DNA from: Microbacterium sp. MYb45
Lineage (GTDB): Bacteria > Actinomycetota > Actinomycetes > Actinomycetales > Microbacteriaceae
DNA length: 64,000 nucleotides
NCBI RefSeq assembly: GCF_002979655.1
Contig: NZ_PCPG01000001.1
Span: 1,178,001 to 1,242,000, forward strand
Direction: 5' to 3'
The translations under genes were made by a program, and so were the position numbers. A model generated the notes under the pieces. That model was not told the origin of the DNA. It made no database searches and saw nothing but the letters and a program-made list of their open reading frames with translations. The first letter of the stretch is position 1, and every line of letters begins with the position of its first letter. Below, piece after piece: positions 43,844-52,946 of the stretch.

Positions 43844-44732
43844 CGTCGCCGTGGATGGATCCCGAGCGCGTGTGGCAGGTCTTGAGGTAGCTCAGGAACG
43901 AGGCCTGCAACCCGGTGAGGTGGGTCTCGTGCAGCATGGCCCTCGAGACGTCCCCCGCGCGTCCCCTCGCATGCAGTTCTTCGAGGACGGTGAGCAGGTT
44001 GCGCCCGATCTCCCGGTAGATGGGAATCTCTCCGAACAGCTCGGCTTCGTTCAGCGTGACGTGCAGCCGCCGAGCGGAGGAGGCGGGATCGTGGTCCGAA
44101 AGCGCGGCGATCAACGGGAACACCTGGCTGTCCGTGGCCGCGACACCCGGGCTACCGGCGCCGAACGTCGCGAACGGAGACGTCTCACGCAACCACGCGT
44201 ACAGGGCGAAGAGACCTCCGTAGGAGTAGCCGAAGAGGCCATGACCGGTCCCGCTCACACGGAACTTCGACTGCAGGAGGGGGTGGAGCTCCTCCGTCAG
44301 GAATTCGAGGAAGACGTCGGCGTGGGTGTCGGCCAACTGGGCGAGGTAGGCGTCGACGTGCTCCGGGGTCATCGCTCCGGAATCGCGGGCAGCCGTGAGT
44401 GTCCTCCGCATCTCGTCACCCACGGGTTCTCCCGGCGGCACGAGGTCGCGGTTGCGAAGCTGGGCCCACTGCGCGGCCTCGTCACCGGCATAGCCGACGC
44501 TGACCTGGATGTAGGGGGCGATCGTGAGGTAGGGGTCCGCCTGGGTGACGATGAGCGGGGCCGTGAGCCCGACCGCCCAGTTCCCGTCCGTCACGTAGAT
44601 CAACGGCAGGGGGTCGGCGGATTCCGCATAGCCCGGGGGCGTCGTCACCCAGACCGCGTAGCGATGTCCCGACCGTGCCGTGACCTCGAGGTACTCCGTG
44701 TCGGCCAAGCAGCCGTTCAGCATCGCGCTCAC
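43830..44732 (-). CDS. Alpha/beta hydrolase (PF00756-type esterase)
   Basis: 300 residues. The nucleophile elbow GLFGYSYGGLFALYAW is near residue 168, with Ser as nucleophile; a His near the C-terminus (ETHLTGLQASF) and an Asp/Glu between complete the likely triad. Similar to enterochelin esterase / S-formylglutathione hydrolase-like enzymes, so it may cleave an ester or activated acyl bond. No signal peptide, so cytoplasmic. GTG at 44732 overlaps the amidohydrolase stop by 4 bases (GTGA). Confidence 0.82.
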   Translation of the reverse strand: MSAMLNGCLADTEYLEVTARSGHRYAVWVTTPPGYAESADPLPLIYVTDGNWAVGLTAPLIVTQADPYLTIAPYIQVSVGYAGDEAAQWAQLRNRDLVPPGEPVGDEMRRTLTAARDSGAMTPEHVDAYLAQLADTHADVFLEFLTEELHPLLQSKFRVSGTGHGLFGYSYGGLFALYAWLRETSPFATFGAGSPGVAATDSQVFPLIAALSDHDPASSARRLHVTLNEAELFGEIPIYREIGRNLLTVLEELHARGRAGDVSRAMLHETHLTGLQASFLSYLKTCHTRSGSIHGDDARD

Positions 44733-45955
44733 TGGGTGTCTCCCTTCATGATGCGGCCGGCCTTCACGACGAAGGCGGCCATGTCCGGATCCGCGAAGAC
44801 GCGGGCATCGTCGAGCGGGTTCCGCTCCCACGCGACCATGTCGGCGGCCATGCCCACGCGGAGCATCCCGACGGTGTCTCCGATGCCGAGGATGTCGGCA
44901 TTGACGCGGGTGGCCGAGACGAGCGCCTGCATGGGCGACTCCAGCTCGGCGCGCAGTCGCAGCTCCTCGCCTCTGCGGTATTGCTCGGGTCCGAGGAGGT
45001 CAGAGCCGAGGCCGATCCGCACCCCCGCTGCGCGGGAGATCTCGAGCGCGTTCGCCATGCGGCGACGAGCGCCGGCCAGGCGGTCGCGTGTCGATGGGTC
45101 CACGTCGAGGCTCCCGGGGTCCATGATCTGATCGACCACCGCGAAGGTGGGGACGAGCGCCACGTCGTGCTCCCGCATGAGCTGTGCGGTCGGCTCGTCG
45201 ATGTCTGTCCCGTGCTCCACACAGCGCACGCCCGCCCGCACCGCATTGCGGATGCCGGCGTTGTTGTGCGCATGCACGGTCACGTAGGTGCCGCGCGCGG
45301 CGGCCTCCTCGACGGCGACCGCGATCTCCGCCACCGTGAACTGCGTGTCGTCGAGGCGGTCGTGACCCCCGACGACACCGCCCGTGACGCACAGTTTCAG
45401 GAAGGTCGCCCCGCGCCGGAACGACTCCCGCACATTGCGCCGCAGCTCGTCGGCGTTACCCGACATGAGGGACAGGGCCGTGAGCCCGGGGATGTGGTGC
45501 GTCTCCCACAGCTCGGTCGGCTCCCACGCCGCCCCGTAGTAGCCATGTCCGCCGGTCTGACACTGCACGGGGCCGCACGACAGCACCCGCGGACCACGGA
45601 CCTTGCCCTTCGCGATGACGTCGACCACTCCCCCATCGATGCCTCCGGTGTCGCGCACGGTGGTGAATCCCGCGTCGAGGGTGCGGCTCGCGGTGTGGAA
45701 GATGTCGGCGGCGATCTCGGCGGCCGAGAGCTGGAAGCCGAACTGCGCGCGGATCGGGCTCGAGAGTCCGAAGTGCACATGGGCGTCGATCAGGCCGGGC
45801 GTCAGCAGCATGCCGTCGAGGTCCACGGTGGTCACGCTCGCCGGAGCCGATCCGATCCGGGTGATCACGCCGTCTTCCACGCAGACGTCCGCGGGCGAAG
45901 GCTCGGCGCCGGACCCGTCGGCGATGATCCCGCCTGCGAACCAGATCTCGGTCAT
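44729..45955 (-). CDS. Metal-dependent amidohydrolase (imidazolonepropionase/prolidase-like)
   Basis: 408 residues. The metal site HxH motif LIDAHVHFG is near residue 58, a lysine in FLKLCVTGG near 196 is a candidate carbamylated or metal-bridging residue, His pairs appear in VTVHAHNNAG near 228 and VEHGTDID near 248, and the final Asp in GLGSDLLG near 320. This is the binuclear Xaa-Pro dipeptidase/imidazolonepropionase branch. First gene of a three-gene operon (amidase, esterase, oxidase). Substrate unknown. Expressed divergently from the TetR gene, with two 15-bp repeats in between. Confidence 0.88.
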   Translation of the reverse strand: MTEIWFAGGIIADGSGAEPSPADVCVEDGVITRIGSAPASVTTVDLDGMLLTPGLIDAHVHFGLSSPIRAQFGFQLSAAEIAADIFHTASRTLDAGFTTVRDTGGIDGGVVDVIAKGKVRGPRVLSCGPVQCQTGGHGYYGAAWEPTELWETHHIPGLTALSLMSGNADELRRNVRESFRRGATFLKLCVTGGVVGGHDRLDDTQFTVAEIAVAVEEAAARGTYVTVHAHNNAGIRNAVRAGVRCVEHGTDIDEPTAQLMREHDVALVPTFAVVDQIMDPGSLDVDPSTRDRLAGARRRMANALEISRAAGVRIGLGSDLLGPEQYRRGEELRLRAELESPMQALVSATRVNADILGIGDTVGMLRVGMAADMVAWERNPLDDARVFADPDMAAFVVKAGRIMKGDTQ

Positions 45956-45982
45956 GACGCCTCTTCCGAGAACGACTGCGTC

Positions 45983-46031
45983 CTCAACAGTGGTGAATTG
46001 GTTGTGCGCTAACGTACTCAACAGTGGTGAA
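45983..46031. promoter_or_regulatory. Two perfect 15-bp direct repeats between amidohydrolase and TetR genes
   Basis: CTCAACAGTGGTGAA occurs at 45983-45997 and again at 46017-46031, 34 bases apart start-to-start, in the 94-bp divergent promoter region. The likely target of the TetR protein encoded at 46050. Confidence 0.7.
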
Positions 46032-46049
46032 GAAGTCAACGGAGGCAAC

Positions 46050-46616
46050 ATGCGAGCACCGGTGGGCGAAGGAAGGGCACGGCTCCTGGAGGCGCTGTTC
46101 GACGAGTTCGGCGAGAACGGCCCCAGCCCGAACCTGTCGATGCGGCAGGTGGCGGAGCGCCTCGGCGTGCACCACACGCTGCTGACCTACCACTTCGGTT
46201 CGCGGCCGGGTCTGCTCAGCGCTGTGCTCTCCGAAGCACGCCGCCGCGACAATCTCATGATCGCGGCGACGAGCGAAGGCCTCGGATTCCTCGAGCTGTT
46301 CCGAGCGATCTGGGACTTCTACTCGAGCGCGGCACAAGAGGAGCGGACCCGCGCCTTCTTCCACCTGATCGGACTGGCCGTGTATGAGCGCGGCGCCTAC
46401 GACGAGTTCGTGGCTGACCTCGACGACCTGACGCACCTGCTCGAAGCGGCCGCCCGTCGCGAGGGATTCACGGCGACGGATGCCGCGGAGCGCAGCCTCG
46501 TCGCCGTCGCCGGCATGCGCGGGCTGCTGCTGCAGCGGCTGCTCAGCCCCTCGGCAGAGGTGGATGCCGCCGCAGACCGTTTCATCGCATCGTTCACGAA
46601 GGAGTCGACAGCATGA
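46050..46616 (+). CDS. TetR family transcriptional regulator
   Basis: 188 residues. HTH at about 20-62 (LSMRQVAERLGVHHTLLTYHFGSR split here from its flanks), then a helical ligand-binding domain. GGAGG at 46041-46045 precedes the ATG. The divergent placement between two metabolic arms, and the direct repeats in the intergenic region, suggest local repression of both arms with the pathway substrate as inducer. Overlaps the following amine oxidase by 4 bases. Confidence 0.87.
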   Translation: MRAPVGEGRARLLEALFDEFGENGPSPNLSMRQVAERLGVHHTLLTYHFGSRPGLLSAVLSEARRRDNLMIAATSEGLGFLELFRAIWDFYSSAAQEERTRAFFHLIGLAVYERGAYDEFVADLDDLTHLLEAAARREGFTATDAAERSLVAVAGMRGLLLQRLLSPSAEVDAAADRFIASFTKESTA

Positions 46617-47794
46617 CCCGGGGTTACTCTCACATCGTCATCGGCGCCGGAGCCATCGGCTCCGCGGCCGCCTACTGGTTGTCGCAGGCCGGCGCAGAGC
46701 GCGTGCTCGTGTTGGAGCAGTTCGAGCTCGGCCATGCCCTCGGATCCTCCGGCGACCACTCTCGGATCATCCGGCGGGCGTATCACCGCGAGGAGTACAC
46801 GAAGCTCACCGATGCGATGTTCGCCGCCTGGGCGCACGTCGAAGAGCGTTCGGGTCTGCAGGTCTACACGAAGACCGGAGGGATCGACCTCGCGGCCGCG
46901 GGCAGCCCCGGCGCGGCGGAGATCGACGGGTACCGCCGGGCGATGGATGCCGCGGGCATCCGCTACGACGAGCTGACGATCGACGACATCCGCACGCAGT
47001 ATCCGCAGTGGAACGTGAGCGACGACACGATCGGGATCCATCAGGCGGACGGCGGCATCCTCGACATCCGCCGGTCGGTGTCCGCTCATGTGTCGCTCGC
47101 CCGGGCCGCCGGGGTCGAGTTCCGCTCGGGGGTGGTCGTGACCGGTGTGCGGGTCACCGCCGAAGGGGTCACGGTGACGACTTCGGAGGGCTCGTTCGAC
47201 GCTGGCCACCTCGTCGTCGCCGCCGGTTCGTGGCTGGGCGACCTCATGCCTGACCTCGGCCTCTCCTTCGAACTCACGCTGAGCCAGGAGCAGGTCGGGT
47301 ACTTCTCCTCATCGAACCTCGCGGAGTTCACTCCGGACAGGTTCCCCATCTGGATCCATCACGCCGACGAGGTGCACTACGGGTTCCCCGTCTACGGCGA
47401 AGCGGCGATCAAGATCGCCCGGGACATGCGCGGGCGCTTCATTTCATCTGCCGAGCGGACGTTCGTGCCCGACGACACGGAGCCGCTGCTGCTCCACGAC
47501 TTCCTCCGGGAGCACCTTCCGGCCGCCGCCGGCCCGCTCCTGGTGAGCAAGACCTGCGTGTACGACATGCCCGCCGACCGCGACTTCGTGCTCGACACCA
47601 TCCCCGGCCATCCCCATGTCGCGGTGTTCAACGGCGCCGGCCACGCGGGCAAGTTCGCGAGCCTGATGGGGCGGATCCTCGCCGAGCTGCTGACCGTCGG
47701 CCGCACCGAGCACGACATCTCCGCGTTCAGCCTGCGGCGGCCGGCGATCGTCGACCCCGACTTCGTGCCCGTCTTCCGGCTGGGGCCGGGGTGA
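46613..47794 (+). CDS. FAD-dependent amine oxidase (SolA / monomeric sarcosine oxidase family)
   Basis: 393 residues. FAD motif GAGAIGSAAAYWLSQAGAERV near residue 11 (split across the 20-residue limit), RSGVVV/VVAAGSWLGDL near 200, and covalent-flavin-type C-terminal region HVAVFNGAGHAGKFA with Cys in SKTCVYDMP near 316, matching the flavinylation Cys of monomeric sarcosine oxidases. Oxidises secondary amines such as N-methyl amino acids or sarcosine. It shares an operon with TetR and is regulated with the amidohydrolase arm, so an N-substituted amino acid derivative is a candidate substrate. Confidence 0.87.
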   Translation: MTRGYSHIVIGAGAIGSAAAYWLSQAGAERVLVLEQFELGHALGSSGDHSRIIRRAYHREEYTKLTDAMFAAWAHVEERSGLQVYTKTGGIDLAAAGSPGAAEIDGYRRAMDAAGIRYDELTIDDIRTQYPQWNVSDDTIGIHQADGGILDIRRSVSAHVSLARAAGVEFRSGVVVTGVRVTAEGVTVTTSEGSFDAGHLVVAAGSWLGDLMPDLGLSFELTLSQEQVGYFSSSNLAEFTPDRFPIWIHHADEVHYGFPVYGEAAIKIARDMRGRFISSAERTFVPDDTEPLLLHDFLREHLPAAAGPLLVSKTCVYDMPADRDFVLDTIPGHPHVAVFNGAGHAGKFASLMGRILAELLTVGRTEHDISAFSLRRPAIVDPDFVPVFRLGPG

Positions 47795-47816
47795 CGGGAC
47801 GTCGGGCGCGTCAGCC

Positions 47817-48602
47817 TCATCCAGCAGTGCCGTCCCGCACCCCTGAGCGGAGGATGAGACCTCGGAGAAATGCGGCTGTGTCCTCCCAACCTGCAACGGC
47901 TTTGCAGGGGACGCCCATCGCGAGCACCGGATAGTCGTTCCCGTCGACGTCCAGACGGTCGCCGACGAAGAGCATGTCGTCGAGCGGGATGCCTGTCTGC
48001 TCGACGAGCCGCTTCATCCCGTAGGCCTTGTCGATACCGCGCTCGGTGATGTCGACCGAGGTCGAGCCACCCGACCGCACCTCCAGCTCCGGGAGGCGAG
48101 CGGCGACGGCGGCGCGCAGCGCATTCTTCTTCGTTCCGGTCGGGTCCCACGCGGACTTGGCACCGACGGGAGCGTGCTGGCCCAGCGCGGAGAATGTGAC
48201 TTGCGACCCTCGGTCTTCGACGATCTCGCCCCAGGGCCTGGTCTCCCACAGGCCGAGTCGCCGCGCCTCCTCCTCCACGACAGCCATTGCCTCGGCTCGG
48301 GCGTCTGCGGCGAGGCTGCGGGCGTACACGGTCTCGACGCCGGCGAGTCCGATTCGGTAGTACTGGGTTCCGCAGGCAGGAAGCAGGTGAAAGCTGGAGA
48401 GAGTCGCGGCATCCGCCTCGGGCAGTCGATCCACGACTTGAACGAGAAACTGCTCGAGGCTTCCTCCCGAGATGATGGCGACGTCGATGCGGCCGGCGAG
48501 CGCACACAGCAGCCTTCCCATCACGGGGTGGATAGCGCTCTTCGACGGCGCGAGCGTGTCGTCGAGATCGAACGCGATCAGACGGGGAGCGCCGTCGTTC
48601 AT
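47817..48602 (-). CDS. HAD-IIB phosphatase/mutase, resembling eukaryotic-type phosphomannomutase
   Basis: 261 residues. HAD motif I FDLDDTLAPSK at residues 10-20, motif II Ser in VAIISGGSLEQF near 40, motif IV GDRLDVDGND near 222. The middle cap and the segment with SGGSTSVDITERGIDKAYGM (near 190-210) align by eye with PMM1/PMM2, including the GGxxxxDxxxxGxDK pattern. PMM interconverts mannose-1-P and mannose-6-P. It overlaps the LacI stop by 4 bases, and the GH130-type phosphorylase nearby would release mannose-1-P. The reaction could also be a simple sugar-phosphate phosphatase. Confidence 0.75.
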   Translation of the reverse strand: MNDGAPRLIAFDLDDTLAPSKSAIHPVMGRLLCALAGRIDVAIISGGSLEQFLVQVVDRLPEADAATLSSFHLLPACGTQYYRIGLAGVETVYARSLAADARAEAMAVVEEEARRLGLWETRPWGEIVEDRGSQVTFSALGQHAPVGAKSAWDPTGTKKNALRAAVAARLPELEVRSGGSTSVDITERGIDKAYGMKRLVEQTGIPLDDMLFVGDRLDVDGNDYPVLAMGVPCKAVAGWEDTAAFLRGLILRSGVRDGTAG

Positions 48603-49717
48603 TCGTTCCCTTCCGGGAGGGTCTCCGACGGCATCGGCACCTTCGCCGTGCTTCCCCGCACCACGAACTCGACCGCGGGCAAGTCGATCGGCGCGTGCTC
48701 CCGCTCTTCGATCAGCGCCACCAGTGTGCGGGCGCAGGCATTGCCCCACCGGAAGACGTCTTGTCGCACCGTGGTCAGCGGCGGTGTGATGTACGGCGCC
48801 AGCGGGATGTCGTCGAATCCCACCACCGAGAGGTCCTGCGGCACCCGCAGACCCCGGTCGATCGCTGCCGAGATTCCCGCAATCGCCATGATGTCGTTGG
48901 CGTAGATGATCGCCGTCGGCGCTTCCGTCTGGTCCAGCAGCTCGTGGGTGGCTCGTGCTCCCGATCCTCCGGTGAAGTCCCCCTGCGCCACACCACCCGG
49001 CTCGAGCCCGAGCCGTCGCATCTCCGATTCCCAGGCTTCACGGCGCACGCGCGAGTGCACGTACCTGTCACCCCCGGCGACATGGGCGATGCGCTGGTGA
49101 CCGAGCGCATGCAGATGACGGACGGCGCGCCGGACGCCGGCCGCGTCGTCCAATCCGATGGGAGCACTCCCCTCACCCTCGGGCGATCCGAGGACGACGT
49201 AGGGCACACCCAACGCGGCGAGCGCGCTCGGCCGCTCGTCGTCGACACGAAGGTCGGTGATGAACACTCCGTCGACGCGCGCTTCTCGCGCGAACCGCGA
49301 GTATGCCTCCTTCTCGGCGTCCTGTCCGTCTACGACCTGAAGCACCAGGGCATATCCGACCGTCGAGAGGTGGCTTTCCACACCGGCGACGAACTGAGCG
49401 AAGAACGGATCGGTGCTGACCAGTTCAGGGTCACGGAGGATCACGAGCCCCAGAGCCTGTGCGCGGCTCCGCGACAGGGCACGCGCTCGCGCATCCGGAC
49501 GCCACTCGAGTTCACGGGCCGCCTGGAGGATGCGCTCCTTCGTCTCCTCACCCACACCTGGCCGACCGTTGAACGCGAACGACACCGCGCTCTTGGAAAC
49601 GCCGGCCCGAGCTGCGACGTCATCGATCGTCACTTTGCGGTCGCGCGGAGCCGCCGCCGCGATGGAGTCTCTCGCACCCGTACCACTATCCGGCGCTTCG
49701 GAGGGGGTCGCTGTCAT
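48599..49717 (-). CDS. LacI family transcriptional regulator
   Basis: 372 residues. HTH and hinge at about 30-85 (VTIDDVAARAGVSKSAVSFAFNG, RALSRSRAQALGL) and a periplasmic-binding-like effector domain. ATG at 49717 is chosen because TACGAT lies 6 bases upstream on the minus strand. It is the likely repressor of the two AAACCGGTTT promoters at 49823 and 59077, since LacI proteins favour CG-centred palindromes. It leads an operon with the HAD enzyme. No AAACCGGTTT site sits at its own -10 box. Confidence 0.9.
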   Translation of the reverse strand: MTATPSEAPDSGTGARDSIAAAAPRDRKVTIDDVAARAGVSKSAVSFAFNGRPGVGEETKERILQAARELEWRPDARARALSRSRAQALGLVILRDPELVSTDPFFAQFVAGVESHLSTVGYALVLQVVDGQDAEKEAYSRFAREARVDGVFITDLRVDDERPSALAALGVPYVVLGSPEGEGSAPIGLDDAAGVRRAVRHLHALGHQRIAHVAGGDRYVHSRVRREAWESEMRRLGLEPGGVAQGDFTGGSGARATHELLDQTEAPTAIIYANDIMAIAGISAAIDRGLRVPQDLSVVGFDDIPLAPYITPPLTTVRQDVFRWGNACARTLVALIEEREHAPIDLPAVEFVVRGSTAKVPMPSETLPEGNE

Positions 49718-49723
49718 GCTCGA

Positions 49724-49729
49724 ATCGTA
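49724..49729 (-). promoter_or_regulatory. -10 box of leaderless lacI promoter
   Basis: Minus-strand TACGAT (49729-49724), then TCGAGC, then the ATG at 49717. Confidence 0.65.
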
Positions 49730-49822
49730 TCCCACGTTTAGCCGGATTTAGTCACTCTGAGATCTCCAATATGGCCTGTGTCGCGCCGAATCCCGCAGCC
49801 ATGATCCGGGCGACCCCACCAG

Positions 49823-49851
49823 TTGACCAGATTGACCAAAACCGGTTTACT
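49823..49851 (+). promoter_or_regulatory. LacI-controlled promoter of the sugar permease operon
   Basis: -35 TTGACC (49823-49828), 17-bp spacer, -10 TTTACT (49846-49851). The palindrome AAACCGGTTT (49839-49848) overlaps the -10 box, so bound repressor would block RNA polymerase. Same arrangement as at 59077-59105. Confidence 0.8.
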
Positions 49852-49934
49852 AAGAGAGTTGTCAACGCCGGGACCCGTCCGAGATCGATGCACGGGCACT
49901 CGGCGGACGGTCGTATCAGTGAGGAACACACGCC

Positions 49935-50873
49935 ATGGGCAGTGACGCACCAGCGCAGGAATCGAACGTCGGGGTCCGCCGACGCGGCAGCACGCTGCGT
50001 CGCTGGCTCGGCGAGAATCCGCTCGGCCTGCTGTTGAGCGCCCCCTACATGCTCTTCGTCATCGTGGTGTTCCTGATCCCCTTCGGCTTCGGCATCTGGA
50101 TGTCGGTGCACGACTTCTACTTCACCGCCCCTGGGGTGGAGGTGCCCCACCCCTTCGTGGGCTTCGAGAACTTCGCGACGGTCCTCGGCGACCCCGTTGT
50201 GCATCAGGCGTTCGGCAACCTCCTGATCTTCCTCGTGATCAACGTGCCACTCACCGTCGTCCTCGGACTGCTGCTCTCGTCCGGGCTCGACGCCGTCGTG
50301 CACTGGAAGGGCTTCTTCCGCATCTCGTACTACGTTCCGTACGTGACGGCATCCGTCGCGACGCTCGCGGTCTGGATCTTCCTCTTCAACGGCAACGGCG
50401 TCGTGAACTCGATGCTCGGATCGCTCGCGCCCGACCCCTCGTGGCTCGCGAACCCTGCCCTGATCATGCCGCTCATCGCGGTGTACGTCACGTGGAAGAA
50501 CCTCGGTTTCTACATCCTGCTCTACCTCGCCGCCCTGCAGAACGTGCCGAAGGAGCTGCACGAGGCCGCGCAGCTCGACGGGGCAGGACGCTGGCAGCGC
50601 TTCCGCTCGGTCACGCTCCCCGCCGTGCGCCCCGTGACCTCCCTCGTCGTGCTGCTGTCGATCATCACCACCGGCCAGATCTTCACCGAGCCGTACCTGC
50701 TTACCGGCGGCGGGCCGAACGGCGCATCCATGACCCCGGCGCTGCTCATGTACCAGCAGGGGATCCAGCAGGGCAAGCCCGACATCGCCGCCGCGATCGG
50801 GATGATCCTCGTCATCGCGGTGATGATCGTCTCGCTCGTCTCACGCCGCATCACGGAAGGCAGGACCCGATGA
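49935..50873 (+). CDS. Sugar ABC transporter permease (MalF/UgpA-like)
   Basis: 312 residues, six membrane segments. The EAA loop EAAQLDGAGRWQRFRSVTLP is near residue 214, which contacts the ATPase. Begins the LacI-controlled operon (permease, permease, GH130). No ATP-binding subunit is encoded in the window, so a shared MsiK-type ATPase from elsewhere is likely. AGGAACACACGCC precedes the ATG. Together with the lipoprotein at 57688 it forms a CUT1 oligosaccharide importer. Confidence 0.92.
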   Translation: MGSDAPAQESNVGVRRRGSTLRRWLGENPLGLLLSAPYMLFVIVVFLIPFGFGIWMSVHDFYFTAPGVEVPHPFVGFENFATVLGDPVVHQAFGNLLIFLVINVPLTVVLGLLLSSGLDAVVHWKGFFRISYYVPYVTASVATLAVWIFLFNGNGVVNSMLGSLAPDPSWLANPALIMPLIAVYVTWKNLGFYILLYLAALQNVPKELHEAAQLDGAGRWQRFRSVTLPAVRPVTSLVVLLSIITTGQIFTEPYLLTGGGPNGASMTPALLMYQQGIQQGKPDIAAAIGMILVIAVMIVSLVSRRITEGRTR

Positions 50874-51742
50874 CCGCCACGACCACCCGGGCGAAGCGCC
50901 ACGGCCGCAGCGGCCGGGTGATCTCCGCCCTGAGGTTCGCCCTGCTCCTCGTCGGAGCCCTCGCCGCCCTCGTGCCGTTCTACTACATGGTGATCGGCGC
51001 CCTCCAGCGCAAACGCGACACCAGCCTCCTCGGCCTTCTCCCGCTGCCGCAGAACCTCACCTTCGACAACTTCGTCGAGATCAACGAATCGGTGAACCTG
51101 TTCGGCTCGCTGCTGAACTCGCTCATCTTCACCGCCGGCGTGGTCGGCTGCACGCTCGTGTTCGGGCTGCTCGTCGGCTATGCGCTCGCGGTGCTGTCGT
51201 TCCGAGGACGCGGGCTCGTGTTCGCGCTCGTGCTGCTCGTGCAGGCGATCCCGTTCCAGTTGCTCATGATCCCGCTGTACGTCATGGTCGTGCGCTACTT
51301 CGGCCTGGCCGACAACTTCATCGGGATGATCCTGCCGTTCGCGATCAACTCGGTCGCCGTGCTGATCTTCCGCCAGTACTTCCTGCAGATCCCCCGCGAC
51401 GTGTTCGACGCCGCACGCATCGACGGAGCCAGCGAACTGCGCATCCTGCTCCTCATCGCGGTTCCGCTCGTGCGCCCGGCCGTGCTCACGGCGATGCTCG
51501 TGACGTTCATCGGTCCGTGGAACGAGTTCCTGTGGCCGTTCCTCGTCACCAAGGATGCGACGAAGCAGACGCTCGCCGTCAGCCTCGCGAACTTCTCGCA
51601 GACGAACGGGTCGTTCCTCGAGAACCCGATGGGAGCCGTCCTCGCGGGCGCGTGCGTGCTCGCCGTGCCGGTGGTCGTGCTGTTCCTGATGTTCCAGCGA
51701 CACTTCACGTCCGCGAACCTCGGCTCCGCCATCAAGGGCTGA
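50870..51742 (+). CDS. Sugar ABC transporter permease (MalG/UgpE-like)
   Basis: 290 residues, six membrane segments, EAA-type loop DAARIDGASELRILLLIAVP near residue 182. Overlaps the first permease by 4 bases (ATGA), as usual for CUT1 pairs. The short basic N-terminus (RAKRHGRSGR) is cytoplasmic. Same operon and function as its neighbour. Confidence 0.92.
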   Translation: MTATTTRAKRHGRSGRVISALRFALLLVGALAALVPFYYMVIGALQRKRDTSLLGLLPLPQNLTFDNFVEINESVNLFGSLLNSLIFTAGVVGCTLVFGLLVGYALAVLSFRGRGLVFALVLLVQAIPFQLLMIPLYVMVVRYFGLADNFIGMILPFAINSVAVLIFRQYFLQIPRDVFDAARIDGASELRILLLIAVPLVRPAVLTAMLVTFIGPWNEFLWPFLVTKDATKQTLAVSLANFSQTNGSFLENPMGAVLAGACVLAVPVVVLFLMFQRHFTSANLGSAIKG

Positions 51743-51776
51743 GCCGTCGACCCCGAAACACCCCGAAAGCAAGGCA

Positions 51777-52859
51777 ATGACCCCATTCCCCTCCTCCGCT
51801 CCGACGACTGCGATCCCCTACGCCCTGACGCGACTGGGCACGATCATGACCGCCGACCCCGCCGACCCGCTCGAGGCCGAGGGCGTCCTCAACCCCGGCA
51901 CCGCCTGGGGGCCGGACGACGAGCTCTACCTCTACCCACGGGTCGTCGCAGAGGGCAACGTCTCACGAATCGCGCGAGCCCGCGTCATCATCGAGGACGG
52001 CGTGCCGACGGGTGTCGAGCGCCTCGGCCTCGTGCTCTCCCCCGACGAGCAGTGGGAGCACGGCCACCAGAACGCCGGAGTCGAAGACCCGCGCATCACC
52101 TTCCTGGAACCGCTCGGTCTGCACGTCATGACGTACATCGCCTACGGACCGCTGGGGCCACGACCGGCGCTCGCGTACTCGCGCGACACCGTCACGTGGC
52201 ACCGTCTCGGCCCGATCCAGTTCGCCTATCAGCCCGAACTCGCGACCGACCTGAACCTGTTCGCCAACAAGGACATCGTCTTCTTCCCCGAGCCGGTGCC
52301 CGGTCCTGACGGGAAGCCGCGCATCGCCGTGCTGCACCGCCCGATGTGGGATCTCGACTGGCTGCGACCCGGCGAGGGGGCACGACCCCCGGCAGGCATC
52401 GACGAAGTACGTCCCTCGATCTGGATCGGCTACATCGACCTCGACGAGGCGACGGCAGACATCACGGCCCTGACGCGCCTGCACGACTCGGCGATGCTCG
52501 TCGGGCCCGAGATGGCCTACGAGAGCGCGAAGATCGGCGCCGGACCCTCGCCGCTGCGCGTGCCGGAAGGCTGGCTGCTGCTGCACCACGGCGTCTCCGG
52601 CGCCACTCCGAAGGGCTTCGAGCTGGCCTACGGCTCGCGCTACTCGGCCGGTGCGATCCTGCTCGACGCGGAGGACCCTCGCCGCGTGCTCGCCCGCTCG
52701 GCGGAGCCCCTGCTCGCACCCGAGACCGCGGAGGAGCTGCGGGGAACCCTCGGAAACGTCGTGTTCCCCACTGCGGTCGAGGAGATCGGAGGACGGACCT
52801 TCGTCTTCTACGGCATGGCCGACTCGTCGATCGGTGTCGCGGAGCTCACCCGCCTCTGA
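51777..52859 (+). CDS. GH130-type beta-mannoside phosphorylase
   Basis: 360 residues, five-bladed beta-propeller family. Conserved GH130 stretches are visible: VEDPRITFLEPLG near residue 102 (catalytic Asp region), KDIVFFPEP near 163 and GAGPSPLRVPEGWLLLHHGV near 260. The family phosphorolyses beta-mannosides to mannose-1-phosphate; some members are hydrolases. No signal peptide, so it acts in the cytoplasm on imported oligosaccharide. Third gene of the permease operon, 34 bases after it, before the first of two terminators. Confidence 0.85.
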   Translation: MTPFPSSAPTTAIPYALTRLGTIMTADPADPLEAEGVLNPGTAWGPDDELYLYPRVVAEGNVSRIARARVIIEDGVPTGVERLGLVLSPDEQWEHGHQNAGVEDPRITFLEPLGLHVMTYIAYGPLGPRPALAYSRDTVTWHRLGPIQFAYQPELATDLNLFANKDIVFFPEPVPGPDGKPRIAVLHRPMWDLDWLRPGEGARPPAGIDEVRPSIWIGYIDLDEATADITALTRLHDSAMLVGPEMAYESAKIGAGPSPLRVPEGWLLLHHGVSGATPKGFELAYGSRYSAGAILLDAEDPRRVLARSAEPLLAPETAEELRGTLGNVVFPTAVEEIGGRTFVFYGMADSSIGVAELTRL

Positions 52860-52871
52860 TCCGCAGCGTTC

Positions 52872-52906
52872 GAAGGGCCGTCTCCTGATCGGGGAGGCGG
52901 CCCTTC
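52872..52906. terminator. Terminator after the GH130 gene
   Basis: GAAGGGCCGTCTCC (52872-52885) pairs with GGAGGCGGCCCTTC (52893-52906), 14 bp with one G-U pair. Confidence 0.85.
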
Positions 52907-52946
52907 CGCATGCGTGGTCCGAACAAGGGCCTGGCGTTCGCGCGAG

